Source: Aeromicrobium sp. (GTDB lineage Bacteria > Actinomycetota > Actinomycetes > Propionibacteriales > Nocardioidaceae). Taken from it: DNA of 64,000 nt. The stretch lies in NCBI RefSeq assembly GCF_023146395.1, contig NZ_JAGLCD010000004.1, positions 382,718 to 446,717 on the forward strand. The letters run 5' to 3'. Below the pieces are notes generated by a model, which was given only the letters and a program-made list of their open reading frames with translations, did not search any database and was not told the origin of the DNA. Shown in pieces: positions 24,786 to 32,972 of the stretch (position 1 is the first letter of the stretch; each line of letters starts with the position of its first letter). The translations under genes were made by a program, and so were the position numbers.

Positions 24786-25975
24786 CCGACACCCCCGCCG
24801 AGCGGCTCACCCGGGCCTCGCGGATCCTCACGCGGCAACCCATCATCGACGGACACAACGACCTGCCCTGGGTCGCGCGCGAGGTGGCCGACTACGACCT
24901 GGAGGCGTTGAACCTCCACGACACGGCGGATCTGACCCACACCGACGTCAGGCGTCTCCGGGCCGGCCACGTGGGCGCGCAGTTCTGGTCGGTGTGGGTG
25001 CCGACCGACCTGGCCGACGACGGAGCGCTCGTCGCGACGCTCGAGCAGATCGACTTCGTGCACCAGATGATCGCGGCGTATCCCGACGACTTCGTCCTCG
25101 CCGTGACCGCCGAGGACGTGGTGGCGGCCCAGGGGCACGGACGTATCGCCTGCTTGATCGGCGCCGAGGGAGGGCACTCGATCGGCAACTCGTTGGGGGC
25201 GCTCCGCACGCTCCACATGCTCGGGGTCCGCTACCTCACGCTGACCCACGACCGGAACGTCGCGTGGGCCGACTCGGCCACCGACGCCCCCGCGGCACAC
25301 GGGCTCACCCGGTTCGGGCGGGAGGTCGTGGCCGAGATGAATCGCATCGGCATGCTCGTCGACCTCTCCCACGTCTCCGTCGAGACCATGAACGACGCCC
25401 TCGACGTCACCGAGGCGCCGGTCATCTTCAGCCACTCCTGCTGTCGCGCCCTCGTCGACCACCCCCGCAACGTGCCCGACGAGGTCCTGCACCGGCTGCG
25501 CGACAACGGGGGACTCTGCATGGTGAGCTTCGTGCCGGAGTTCGTCTCGGCGGAGTATCACGCCTGGCAGACCCGGCTCGAGGATCACCTGCAGGCCCGA
25601 GGTCTCCTCGGGGGCACCCGGGGTTCGCGGGCGGCAGTCCGCCAGCAGTTCATGGCGGAGAACCCACCGCCACGCACGACGCTCAGCCAGGTCGCCGACC
25701 ACCTCGAGCACGCCCGGTCGATCCTCGGTGTCGAGGGCATCGGCATCGGCGGCGACTACGACGGCACGCCCGACTTTCCCGACGACCTGCCCGACGTGTC
25801 GGGCTACCCGGCGCTGTTCGCCGAGCTCGTGGGCCGAGGGTGGACCGATGCCGACTGCGAGCTGCTGGCCGGCGGCAACGTGCTGCGGGTCATGCGTGCC
25901 GCGATGCCCGTGGCTGAGCGGCTCGGGGCCGCACGGCCCCCGTCCCGCATGCGGATGGGTGCCGAGCTGTCCTGA
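24782..25975 (+). CDS. Peptidase M19 (renal dipeptidase family)
   Basis: Zinc dipeptidase, 397 aa, of the family that cleaves dipeptides including those with a C-terminal D-residue. Metal ligands are visible: H25 and D27 in DGHNDLPW, the bridging Glu in GAEGGHSIG, His in VDLSHVS and FSHSCCRAL, and the acid in GGDYDG. No signal peptide, so it acts in the cytoplasm. ATG 24782 overlaps the racemase-like stop as ATGA. With its neighbours it suggests hydrolysis of dipeptides and processing of the freed amino acid. Confidence 0.9.
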   Translation: MTDTPAERLTRASRILTRQPIIDGHNDLPWVAREVADYDLEALNLHDTADLTHTDVRRLRAGHVGAQFWSVWVPTDLADDGALVATLEQIDFVHQMIAAYPDDFVLAVTAEDVVAAQGHGRIACLIGAEGGHSIGNSLGALRTLHMLGVRYLTLTHDRNVAWADSATDAPAAHGLTRFGREVVAEMNRIGMLVDLSHVSVETMNDALDVTEAPVIFSHSCCRALVDHPRNVPDEVLHRLRDNGGLCMVSFVPEFVSAEYHAWQTRLEDHLQARGLLGGTRGSRAAVRQQFMAENPPPRTTLSQVADHLEHARSILGVEGIGIGGDYDGTPDFPDDLPDVSGYPALFAELVGRGWTDADCELLAGGNVLRVMRAAMPVAERLGAARPPSRMRMGAELS

Positions 25976-26024
25976 TCGTCGCTAGTCTGCCCTGGGCTCA
26001 CGGGACGATCTGGAGGTGCTGGCG

Positions 26025-26642
26025 ATGGTGCACGTGACCGCCGACATGATGGTGTCGCTTGACGGCTATGCCTCGGGGGTCGACGCCACCCAGAGTCTCG
26101 AGCGTCCGTTCGGTGACTGCGACTTCGAGGCGCTGGCGCGCTGGCGGTTCGAGGACGCCGCGTCGAACGCCGAGGAGGTCGAGGCGATCGTGGGCGCGGA
26201 CGCCTATGTCATGGGGCGTCACATGTTCGGACCGGGTCGGGGCGAGCACGATCTGGAGTGGACCGGCTGGTGGGGCGACGAGCCCCCGTACCGAGCGCCG
26301 GTCTTCGTGCTGAGCCACCACGACCGTGATCCGCTCGTGCTGCAGGGCGGCACGACCTTCACCTTCGTGACCGGTGGGATGCGCGACGCGTTCGACCGCG
26401 CCGTGGCGGCCGCCGGCGAGAGCGCCAAGGACGGGGGCCGCGTGGCGATCGCGGGCGGCGCGACGACCCTGAACCAGTTCCTCGCCGCCGGCCTGGTCGA
26501 CGAGCTGCGGCTCCACGTCGTGCCGGTCCTGTTCGGGGCCGGTCAGCGACTCTTCGAGGGCGTCCCGCCGACCCGGCTCGAGCAGGTGTCTTCACGGTCC
26601 ACCGCGCACGTGACGCACCTGACCTACCGCGTGCTGCGCTGA
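26025..26642 (+). CDS. Dihydrofolate reductase-like / RibD C-terminal domain protein
   Basis: 205 aa, single domain of the DHFR / riboflavin-reductase superfamily common in actinobacteria. Marks are VTADMMVSLDGYASG at the N-terminus, AYVMGRHMFG, and the NADPH phosphate loop GGRVAIAGGATTLNQFLAAGLVDELRLHVVPVLFG. ATG 26025 is chosen because GGAGG (26012-26016) sits eight bases upstream; an earlier GTG overlaps that site. TAGTCT at 25984 may be its -10. Substrate not known; these stand-alone proteins are usually not true folate reductases. Confidence 0.82.
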   Translation: MVHVTADMMVSLDGYASGVDATQSLERPFGDCDFEALARWRFEDAASNAEEVEAIVGADAYVMGRHMFGPGRGEHDLEWTGWWGDEPPYRAPVFVLSHHDRDPLVLQGGTTFTFVTGGMRDAFDRAVAAAGESAKDGGRVAIAGGATTLNQFLAAGLVDELRLHVVPVLFGAGQRLFEGVPPTRLEQVSSRSTAHVTHLTYRVLR

Positions 26643-26662
26643 GCGGCCCACGCCCGACCGGC

Positions 26663-26668
26663 TAGGGT
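26663..26668 (+). promoter_or_regulatory. -10 element TAGGGT for the IMPase-family gene
   Basis: TAGGGT, a 6-base spacer and GTG 26675; no ribosome binding site. Leaderless arrangement. Confidence 0.55.
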
Positions 26669-26674
26669 CTGGCC

Positions 26675-27451
26675 GTGACCTTGATCGACGATGCCCTGCT
26701 CGCCGCCCGACTCGTCACCGATGCCGCGCAGCTCGCCGCGCACATGCGCACCGAGGGCCTCGAGGTGGCCCGCAAGACCTCGGTGTCCGACGTCGTGACC
26801 GATGCCGACCACGCGGCCGAGAAGCTCGTGGTCGAGACGCTCACGACCCACCGTCCCGCGGACGGACTGCTGGGTGAGGAGGGCGCCGCCCGCGACGGCA
26901 CGTCGGGCCGGCGGTGGGTCATCGACCCGGTCGACGGCACCTACAACTTCGCCTCGGGCTCGGACTACTGGTGCTCGGCGATCGCCCTGACGCAGGACGA
27001 CGTCGCGGTGCTGGGCGCCGTCGCGCACCACGCGACCGGCACGGTGTGGGTCGGCGGTCCGGACCTGCCGACGACCGCCAACGGGGAGCCGATCGGTGAT
27101 CGCGAGGACCTCGGCCTCGCGCACCTGAGCGTCGCGAGCTACCTGCACCCCAGCGGCATCGCCCACGACCACGTCCGTGAGCCCTTCCTGCGCGCCGCCT
27201 CCGGCGCCGCGACGTTGCGGATGCTCGGCTCGGGGTCGATGGATCTCGTCGGCGTCGCCACGGGGCGCATCGGTGCGTGGTTCCAGCACAGCACGCCCGC
27301 GTGGGACTGGCTCCCCGGCGCCGCGATCGTCGCTGGCGCGGGCTGCAGCGCGGTGCAGCTCGAGCTCGGTGGCTTGCTCTGGTCGGCAGCCGGACCGCCA
27401 TCGTCGACCCGGGAGCTGACCGCGCGCCTCACGGGGGAGCTGCCCGCGTGA
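26675..27451 (+). CDS. Inositol monophosphatase family protein
   Basis: Mg-dependent phosphatase, 258 aa. Metal-site motifs are LGEEGAA, IDPVDGTYNF (WIDPxDGT type) and WDWLPGA near the C-terminus. The family dephosphorylates inositol-1-phosphate, histidinol phosphate, fructose-1,6-bisphosphate or PAP; the pattern does not settle which. Actinobacteria use inositol phosphate for phosphatidylinositol and mycothiol, so either that or PAP is possible. The stop overlaps the LOG gene start. Confidence 0.85.
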   Translation: MTLIDDALLAARLVTDAAQLAAHMRTEGLEVARKTSVSDVVTDADHAAEKLVVETLTTHRPADGLLGEEGAARDGTSGRRWVIDPVDGTYNFASGSDYWCSAIALTQDDVAVLGAVAHHATGTVWVGGPDLPTTANGEPIGDREDLGLAHLSVASYLHPSGIAHDHVREPFLRAASGAATLRMLGSGSMDLVGVATGRIGAWFQHSTPAWDWLPGAAIVAGAGCSAVQLELGGLLWSAAGPPSSTRELTARLTGELPA

Positions 27452-28032
27452 GCACGCTGTCGTCCGTCGCGGTCTTCTGCGGATCCCGGTTCGGCGCCGA
27501 CCCGGCGTACGAGGCCGCCGCCGTCGAGGTGGGGCGCACGCTGGCGGAGCGAGGCATCACGCTCGTCTACGGCGGGGGACGGGTGGGTCTGATGGGAGCC
27601 GTGGCCGACGCGGCCGTGGCCGCCGGCGGCGAGGTCGTGGGCGTGATTCCCCGGTCGCTCGACGAGCGGGAGGTCGCTCACGCGCGGCTGAGCGAGCTGC
27701 ACGTCGTCGAGACGATGCACGAGCGCAAGGCGATCATGGCCGAGCGCGCCCAGGCGTTCCTGGCGCTGCCCGGCGGCATGGGCACGCTCGAGGAGATCAC
27801 CGAGCAGTGGACCTGGACCCAGCTCGGCATCCACGCCAAGCGCAGCGCCTTCTACGACGTGGGCGGCTTCTGGCAGCCGCTCTCGGCGCTGGTCGACTCG
27901 ATGGTCCGGACCGGGTTCCTGACGGCCGAGCACTCCGGACTCGTGAGCTTCGACCAGGACCTCGACGCGCTCCTGGGCCGGCTGGCCGAGCCGCTGCCCG
28001 CGCAGACCAAGGGCTACGACGCCCGGCCCTGA
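27448..28032 (+). CDS. LOG family protein (TIGR00730)
   Basis: 194 aa Rossmann-fold protein of the lysine-decarboxylase-like / LOG family. It contains VYGGGRVGLMGAVADAA, MHERKAIM and the signature PGGMGTLEE, which define nucleoside 5'-monophosphate phosphoribohydrolases. Bacterial members release adenine or cytokinin base from the monophosphate, and many are uncharacterised in vivo. GTG 27448 overlaps the IMPase-family stop as GTGA, suggesting joint nucleotide or phosphate-sugar housekeeping. Confidence 0.88.
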   Translation: MSTLSSVAVFCGSRFGADPAYEAAAVEVGRTLAERGITLVYGGGRVGLMGAVADAAVAAGGEVVGVIPRSLDEREVAHARLSELHVVETMHERKAIMAERAQAFLALPGGMGTLEEITEQWTWTQLGIHAKRSAFYDVGGFWQPLSALVDSMVRTGFLTAEHSGLVSFDQDLDALLGRLAEPLPAQTKGYDARP

Positions 28033-28106
28033 TCCACCCCAGGCGTTCGCCGACACGTCACCACGACGTCTCCGCCTCGTCAGACGCCACCTCGAACGTG
28101 GGCGAC

Positions 28107-29279
28107 ATGAGGATTGCCATCGTCGCGGAATCGTTCCTGCCTCAGACCAACGGAGTGGTCACCTCCGTGCTGCACGTCCTGCAGCACCTCGAGCGTCGTG
28201 GAGACGACGTGCTCGTCATCGTGCCGGACAGTGCCGCGGGGCAGGTGCCGGCGCACGTGCACGGGGCCCGCGTCGTCACGGTGCCGTCGTGGTCGCTGCC
28301 GATGTACCCCGACGTGCGGGTCGCGACCGGCGGGGTGGCGCGCCTGCAGCGCCTCCTCGAGGACTTCGGTCCGGACGTCGTGCACCTCGCCTCGCCGTTC
28401 GTGCTGGGCTGGCGCGCGACCCTCGCGGCCCGGGAGCTCGGGGTGCCGACCGTCGCGGTGTACCAGACCGACGTGCCCGCGTACGCCGCCGAGTACGGCA
28501 TGCCCTGGGCCGAGCGCCTGCTCTGGCGGCGCGTGTGCGACATCCACGACCGCGCCGCGGTCACCCTCGCGCCGTCCTCGAGCGCCGTGGCTGCGCTCGA
28601 GGCGCAAGGCGTGGAGCGGATCCGGATCTGGCGACGGGGCGTGGACTCCGCCCGGTTCTCGCCCGACCACCGCGACGAGGCACTGCGCCGCGAGCTCGCG
28701 CCGCACGGGGAGAAGCTCGTGGGGTTCGTCGGCCGCCTCGCGCCCGAGAAGCAGGTCACGGACCTCGCGGCCCTGGCGGGCGTCCCGGGGGTGCGTGTCG
28801 TGGTCGTCGGCGACGGTCCGGACCGGGCGAAGCTCGCCGCGGCGCTCCCGACCGCCCACTTCACCGGGATGCTGCACGGCGCCGAGCTGGGGCGGCACGT
28901 GGCGAGCCTCGACGTCCTGGTGCACCCGGGTGAGACCGAGACCTTCTGCCAGGTCGTGCAGGAGGCACTCGCGGCCGGGGTGCCGGTCGTGGCCGTGGCC
29001 AAGGGCGGCCCGCTCGACCTGGTCGACCACAGCCGCACGGGATGGCTCTACCCGCCCGGCGACCTGGCCGCCATGGCGAACCACGTCCGCGACCTCACCG
29101 GTGACGAGTCGAAGCGTCGCGCCTTCGGGACGGCGGCGCGCCGCGCCGTGCAGGACCGCCGCTGGTCGTCGGTGTGCGGCGAGCTCGTCGGTCACTACTC
29201 CGCCGCGATCGAGGCGGGCCTTCCCGCCGAGCCCTTCCCCCTCGGTCTCCTGCGCAAGCGCGGCAGCTCCCGAGCCTGA
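28107..29279 (+). CDS. GT4-family glycosyltransferase (MgtA-like)
   Basis: 390 aa GT-B glycosyltransferase. N-terminal ESFLPQTNGVVTSVLHVLQHL is typical of GDP-mannose-dependent alpha-mannosyltransferases such as mycobacterial MgtA; the C-terminal donor site contains VGRLAPEKQV, VVGDGPDR and the E-x7-E stretch HPGETETFCQVVQEALAAG. The likely acceptor is a glycolipid of the cell envelope. ATG 28107 starts exactly at the first strand MRIAIVAESF; the frame is open upstream but without homology. The stop lies in the first unit of a 14-bp tandem repeat. Confidence 0.83.
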   Translation: MRIAIVAESFLPQTNGVVTSVLHVLQHLERRGDDVLVIVPDSAAGQVPAHVHGARVVTVPSWSLPMYPDVRVATGGVARLQRLLEDFGPDVVHLASPFVLGWRATLAARELGVPTVAVYQTDVPAYAAEYGMPWAERLLWRRVCDIHDRAAVTLAPSSSAVAALEAQGVERIRIWRRGVDSARFSPDHRDEALRRELAPHGEKLVGFVGRLAPEKQVTDLAALAGVPGVRVVVVGDGPDRAKLAAALPTAHFTGMLHGAELGRHVASLDVLVHPGETETFCQVVQEALAAGVPVVAVAKGGPLDLVDHSRTGWLYPPGDLAAMANHVRDLTGDESKRRAFGTAARRAVQDRRWSSVCGELVGHYSAAIEAGLPAEPFPLGLLRKRGSSRA

Positions 29280-29320
29280 CCCACTGAGCCTGACCCACCG
29301 AGTGGGACCCACCGAGTGGG
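29272..29320. repeat. Degenerate 14-bp tandem repeat, 3.5 units
   Basis: Units GAGCCTGACCCACT, GAGCCTGACCCACC, GAGTGGGACCCACC and GAGTGGG follow one another from 29272. The first contains the glycosyltransferase stop codon. The last two form small hairpins CCCAC-CGA-GTGGG, which might help terminate transcription. Confidence 0.85.
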
Positions 29321-29435
29321 GCGCAATCTGAGGGTTTGTGGCGGCTCGGAGGGCCTGATCTGAGGGGATGAGGGTGCTCCGGCACCCGCAACCCCTCGGA
29401 TTGCGTCAGGCCCCCACCACGATCCCTCAGATTCC
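29321..29435. repeat. Nested palindromic element with four copies of ATCTGAGGG
   Basis: Copies at 29324-29334 and 29357-29367 are direct; copies at 29393-29403 (one mismatch) and 29424-29434 are inverted. They flank a central hairpin GGGTGC-TCCG-GCACCC at 29372-29387. Flanking bases are also partly shared (CGCAATC before copies one and three). The arrangement is a two-level inverted repeat between convergent genes. No open frame of note. Confidence 0.8.
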
Positions 29436-29484
29436 GTCGTCGCCGAGGACGGCGTCGTGCTGCAGTGGGGGATCGACCGGGGAG

Positions 29485-30696
29485 CTACGCCTGCAGCGCG
29501 GCTGCCAGCGCGTCGACCGCGTGGTCGATCTCGTCGCGGGTGATGACCAGCGGGGGAGCGATGCGCAGGGTGCGCTCGTGCGTCTCCTTGCAGAGCACGC
29601 CCTGGTCGCGCAGGACCATCGAGACCTCGCGGCCGGTCTTGGCCGCCGGATCGATGTCGACCCCGGCCCAGAGCCCCCGGCCGCGGACCGTCGCGACGCC
29701 GTGGCCGACCAGCTCACCCAGGCGCGCGTGCAGATGGGCGCCGAGCTCGGTCGAGCGCTCCTGGAACTCGCCGGTGCGCAGGAGGTCGACGACGGCGTGA
29801 CCGACCGCGGCCGCCACGGGGTAGCCGCCGAACGTCGAGCCGTGCTGGCCCGGCTTCAGCACCCCGAGGACGTCACGCCGTCCGACGACCGCCGAGACCG
29901 GGATGATCCCGCCGCCGAGCGCCTTGCCGAGCGTGTAGAGGTCAGCACGCACGCCCTCGTGGTCGAGCGCGAACAGCGTGCCGGTGCGGGCCAGGCCGGA
30001 CTGGATCTCGTCGGCGATCATGAGCACGTCGTTCTCGTCGCACGCGCTGCGGACGTCGGCCCAGAACCCCTCGGGCGGCACGACGACGCCCGCCTCGCCC
30101 TGGATCGGCTCCATCAGGACCGCGGCGGTGTTGGGTCCGATCGCGTCACGCACGGCCTGGGCGTCGCCGTACGGCACCGTCACGAAACCGGGCGTGAACG
30201 GACCGTAGTTGTCGTGCGCCGCGGGATCGTCGGAGAAGGAGACGATCGTGGTCGTGCGACCGTGGAAGTTGCCGGACGCCACGATGATCTCGGCGGCGTC
30301 GAAGCCGACGCCCTTGACCTCGTACGCCCACTTGCGCGCGACCTTGATGGCCGACTCGACCGCCTCGGCGCCGGTGTTCATCGTCAGCACCATCTCGGTG
30401 TCGGTGAGCTCGGCGAGGTCGCGGCAGAACGCGCCGAAGCGGTCGTTGTGGAACGCCCGCGACGTCAGGGTGAGCCGGTCGAGCTGATCGCGCACGGCCG
30501 TGAGCAGCGCGGGGTGACGGTGCCCGAAGTTGAGCGCGGAGTACCCCGAGAGGAAGTCGAGATAACGCCGTCCCTCGACGTCGGTGACCCAGGCCCCCTC
30601 GGCCTCGGCGATCACGACGGGCAGCGGGTGGTAGTTGTGGGCCCCCCATGCGTCGTCGAGCTCGATCACGGACTGGGTCGTCAGATGCTCGGCCAT
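29485..30696 (-). CDS. rocD: Ornithine aminotransferase
   Basis: PLP enzyme moving the delta-amino group of ornithine to 2-oxoglutarate, giving glutamate semialdehyde in arginine breakdown. 403 aa class III aminotransferase; GAHNYHPLPVV and LDFLSGYSALNFGHRHP are typical of RocD, MNTGAEAVESAIK binds the cofactor, IADEIQSGLARTG holds the Asp, and the Schiff-base lysine is in LYTLGKALGGG. The start ATG 30696 is close to the copper-operon end (10 bases beyond). No arginase or dimethylarginine hydrolase is adjacent. Confidence 0.93.
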   Translation of the reverse strand: MAEHLTTQSVIELDDAWGAHNYHPLPVVIAEAEGAWVTDVEGRRYLDFLSGYSALNFGHRHPALLTAVRDQLDRLTLTSRAFHNDRFGAFCRDLAELTDTEMVLTMNTGAEAVESAIKVARKWAYEVKGVGFDAAEIIVASGNFHGRTTTIVSFSDDPAAHDNYGPFTPGFVTVPYGDAQAVRDAIGPNTAAVLMEPIQGEAGVVVPPEGFWADVRSACDENDVLMIADEIQSGLARTGTLFALDHEGVRADLYTLGKALGGGIIPVSAVVGRRDVLGVLKPGQHGSTFGGYPVAAAVGHAVVDLLRTGEFQERSTELGAHLHARLGELVGHGVATVRGRGLWAGVDIDPAAKTGREVSMVLRDQGVLCKETHERTLRIAPPLVITRDEIDHAVDALAAALQA

Positions 30697-30705
30697 GCCC
30701 CCACG

Positions 30706-31338
30706 CTAACGGCTTCCCGGGCGTGCGCGACGCAGAGCGCCGCGGGCCGCGACGTACACGACGAGGGCCAGCACCCCGAGCGCGACCGCGAGCTGGCGTG
30801 CCGATGCGCCGTCATCGGGCAGCGCTGGCCCTCTGCCTGAGCTGCCGGGAGCCGTCGAGGCCACGACCTCGGCGAGCACCGCCGTCGTGGCGACGAGCCG
30901 GGGAGCGGGCCGCTCGGCGGACTCCGAGGTGTCGACCCAGTCGTACCCGTCCCCGTTCGCACAGCTCTGCCGTGTCGGGAACAGCAGCGCCTGGCCGACC
31001 GAGCCGGTCAGGCGTGCGATCACCGCGAAGCGCGGGGCGGCGCCGTCGCCGATCCCTGGACCGGCGAACACGACGCGCGACTCCTCGGTCGTGGCGGTCC
31101 AGCCCGTGGGGCCCGTGCCACCGAGGATCTCGGCACCCTCGGGCACGGCCACGGCCAGCTCGACGGTGGGCGAGGCGTCGCAGGAGTGGTCGAACGTGAA
31201 CGTCACCTCGACCGAGCCGTCGCCCTGCGGCACCGCCTGGTCCAGGATCACGTGGGCCGACGCGGGGGCGACGCCCCAGCACAGCAGGGCCGTCACCAGC
31301 CCCAGGACCAGAGCGCCTCGGGTGCTCGTGCGAGTCAT
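30706..31338 (-). CDS. DUF1775 (YcnI-like) copper-site protein with C-terminal anchor
   Basis: 210 aa. A signal peptide ends APASA, so the mature protein begins with His (HVILDQAVPQGDGS). The domain has FTFDHSCDASPTVELAVAVPEG and a second conserved block around TGWTA and QALLFPTRQSCANGDGYDWVD, as in DUF1775. Two cysteines could pair. A membrane helix (LAVALGVLALVVYVAARGAL) and basic tail anchor it. YcnI from Bacillus binds Cu(II) with an N-terminal histidine. ATG 31338 overlaps the CopCD stop as ATGA. Last gene of the minus-strand copper operon. Confidence 0.82.
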   Translation of the reverse strand: MTRTSTRGALVLGLVTALLCWGVAPASAHVILDQAVPQGDGSVEVTFTFDHSCDASPTVELAVAVPEGAEILGGTGPTGWTATTEESRVVFAGPGIGDGAAPRFAVIARLTGSVGQALLFPTRQSCANGDGYDWVDTSESAERPAPRLVATTAVLAEVVASTAPGSSGRGPALPDDGASARQLAVALGVLALVVYVAARGALRRARPGSR

Positions 31339-32972
31339 TCGGTCACCTCCAGGACGGCGGAGTCGGACGGGCGTTCGTAGGTCGAGATGCGCACACCGAC
31401 GTCGATGCGCCAGGTGCCGGCGATCGGCAGGTCGATGCTGCCCTCGTAGGAGCCGGGGGCGACCTCGACGAGCTCGTGCCGGAACGGTCCGAGCTCGAAC
31501 TCCTCGATGCCGACCGAGACCTGAGGTGGCTCGAGCGCCACCACCGGCGCTCCACCCGCGTCGACGACCGTCAGCTGGGCGCTGTTGGTGCCCACCCCGC
31601 CCGGGGTCAGGACCAACGTGCCGCGCACGCCGTCTCCGAGATCGAGGTCGAGCTCGGCCGGTGCGGGCGCCGCCGACACGGGGGCGGCCTCGCTGGCCCG
31701 CGGCACCTGCGTCACCAGCCCGGCCGTGACGGCCGTGACGACGGCCACGAGGACCACCTCCGCCACGACGGTGCGCCGCAGCAGACCGAGCTCGATCGTG
31801 CGGTGGGTCCGCAGGTGGCGCAGGTTCCAGGCGGCCACCAGCAGGAGGGCGACGACGAGGGCGAGCTTGACGATCAGGTGCACTCCGTACGAGCTGTCCG
31901 GAAGGCCGCTCACCGTGGCGGGCACCCGCCACCAGAGCACGCTGCCGGAGACCACGAGGACGGCGAACGAGACGAGGGCGACGGCGGAGAAGCGGCGGAC
32001 GGCCTGTTGCACGTGCATGGCGCGGACCGCGCGGCCCGCGGTGAGCAGCAGCACCAGGCCGACCAGGCCGCCGGCCCAGACCGCGGCCGTGACCGTGTGC
32101 AGCACGTCCGCGGTCAGCACCAGCCACACGGGCCCGAAGGTCCGGGTGTGGCCCACGACCGCCAACGACCCGACCGCCACGGCGGCTGCGGCGAGCGCGA
32201 GGGCCGGGGCGCGGCGCACGGTCACGGCGGCGAGCGCCAGCGTGAGGCCCAGCACGAGGGCGGCAGCGCCGGTGCTGGTCTGCCACGTCGACGCCGTGAC
32301 CAGGGCGCTCCCCAGCCCGGAGAGCTCGGTGGCGTTCTGCCAGAGGGCGGTCAGGGGGGCCAGGGCGACGGCAGCCAGCACCGCGAGGACGGCGGCGATC
32401 GCCCCGGTGCGCTGCAGGCGGCGCCGGGCGACCGGTGACTCGCGTCCGGCCGAGGTGGCCACCAGGAGACCGAAGGGGAGCAGACCGGCGGCGACGAGCA
32501 CGCCGCCGTAGCGGACGGCCTCGGCCGTCTTGCGCAGCAGGTCGACGTCGCGCGGAGCGTCGGCTGTCGGCAGGTCGACCGTGGTGGCTGACGGGGCGCC
32601 CACGGAGAAGCTGAGCCCACCCGCGACGGGATGGCTGTCGGCCGAGATGACCCGCCACCCGACGATGTACGTGCCGTCGCCGAGCTCGTCCGTGGGGGTG
32701 ATCGTGACGACCTCGTCGCTGGCGCTGATGTCGGCCGCGACGGGAGCGCCGTCGCTGTCCAACAGCTCGACGCCGTCGGTCAGACGCACCGGCTCGGAGA
32801 AGGTCAAGGCGATCTCGGCCGGGGACTCGGTCAGCACCTCGCCGTCGGCCGGGCTCGTCGAGATCAAGGAGGCGTGGGCATAGGCCGGTGCGGCCAGCAG
32901 GCCCAGGCTGAGGAGCAGCAGCCCGGCGGGCACGGCCAGGAGCCGTGCCCGCCGGAGCGTCGTGGCGATCAC
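31335..32972 (-). CDS. CopC-CopD fusion copper resistance/uptake protein
   Basis: 545 aa. After a signal peptide ending APAYA the mature chain starts HASLISTSPADGE, a CopC domain with VISADSHPVAGG carrying the second Cu ligands (Asp and His). About eight membrane helices of the CopD type follow (residues 150-440), then a C-terminal extracytoplasmic beta domain with LGDGVRGTLVLTPGGVGTNS (YtkA-like). CopC/CopD are thought to bring copper into the cytoplasm or to oxidases. ATG 32972 overlaps the YcnI stop as ATGA. Confidence 0.9.
   Translation of the reverse strand: MIATTLRRARLLAVPAGLLLLSLGLLAAPAYAHASLISTSPADGEVLTESPAEIALTFSEPVRLTDGVELLDSDGAPVAADISASDEVVTITPTDELGDGTYIVGWRVISADSHPVAGGLSFSVGAPSATTVDLPTADAPRDVDLLRKTAEAVRYGGVLVAAGLLPFGLLVATSAGRESPVARRRLQRTGAIAAVLAVLAAVALAPLTALWQNATELSGLGSALVTASTWQTSTGAAALVLGLTLALAAVTVRRAPALALAAAAVAVGSLAVVGHTRTFGPVWLVLTADVLHTVTAAVWAGGLVGLVLLLTAGRAVRAMHVQQAVRRFSAVALVSFAVLVVSGSVLWWRVPATVSGLPDSSYGVHLIVKLALVVALLLVAAWNLRHLRTHRTIELGLLRRTVVAEVVLVAVVTAVTAGLVTQVPRASEAAPVSAAPAPAELDLDLGDGVRGTLVLTPGGVGTNSAQLTVVDAGGAPVVALEPPQVSVGIEEFELGPFRHELVEVAPGSYEGSIDLPIAGTWRIDVGVRISTYERPSDSAVLEVTE

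Noticed and set aside
25975-26010. Inverted repeat GATCGTC/GACGATC after the dipeptidase gene
   Set aside because: Only 7 bp with a 23-base loop, and the next gene's promoter and ribosome binding site overlap it; not convincing as terminator.
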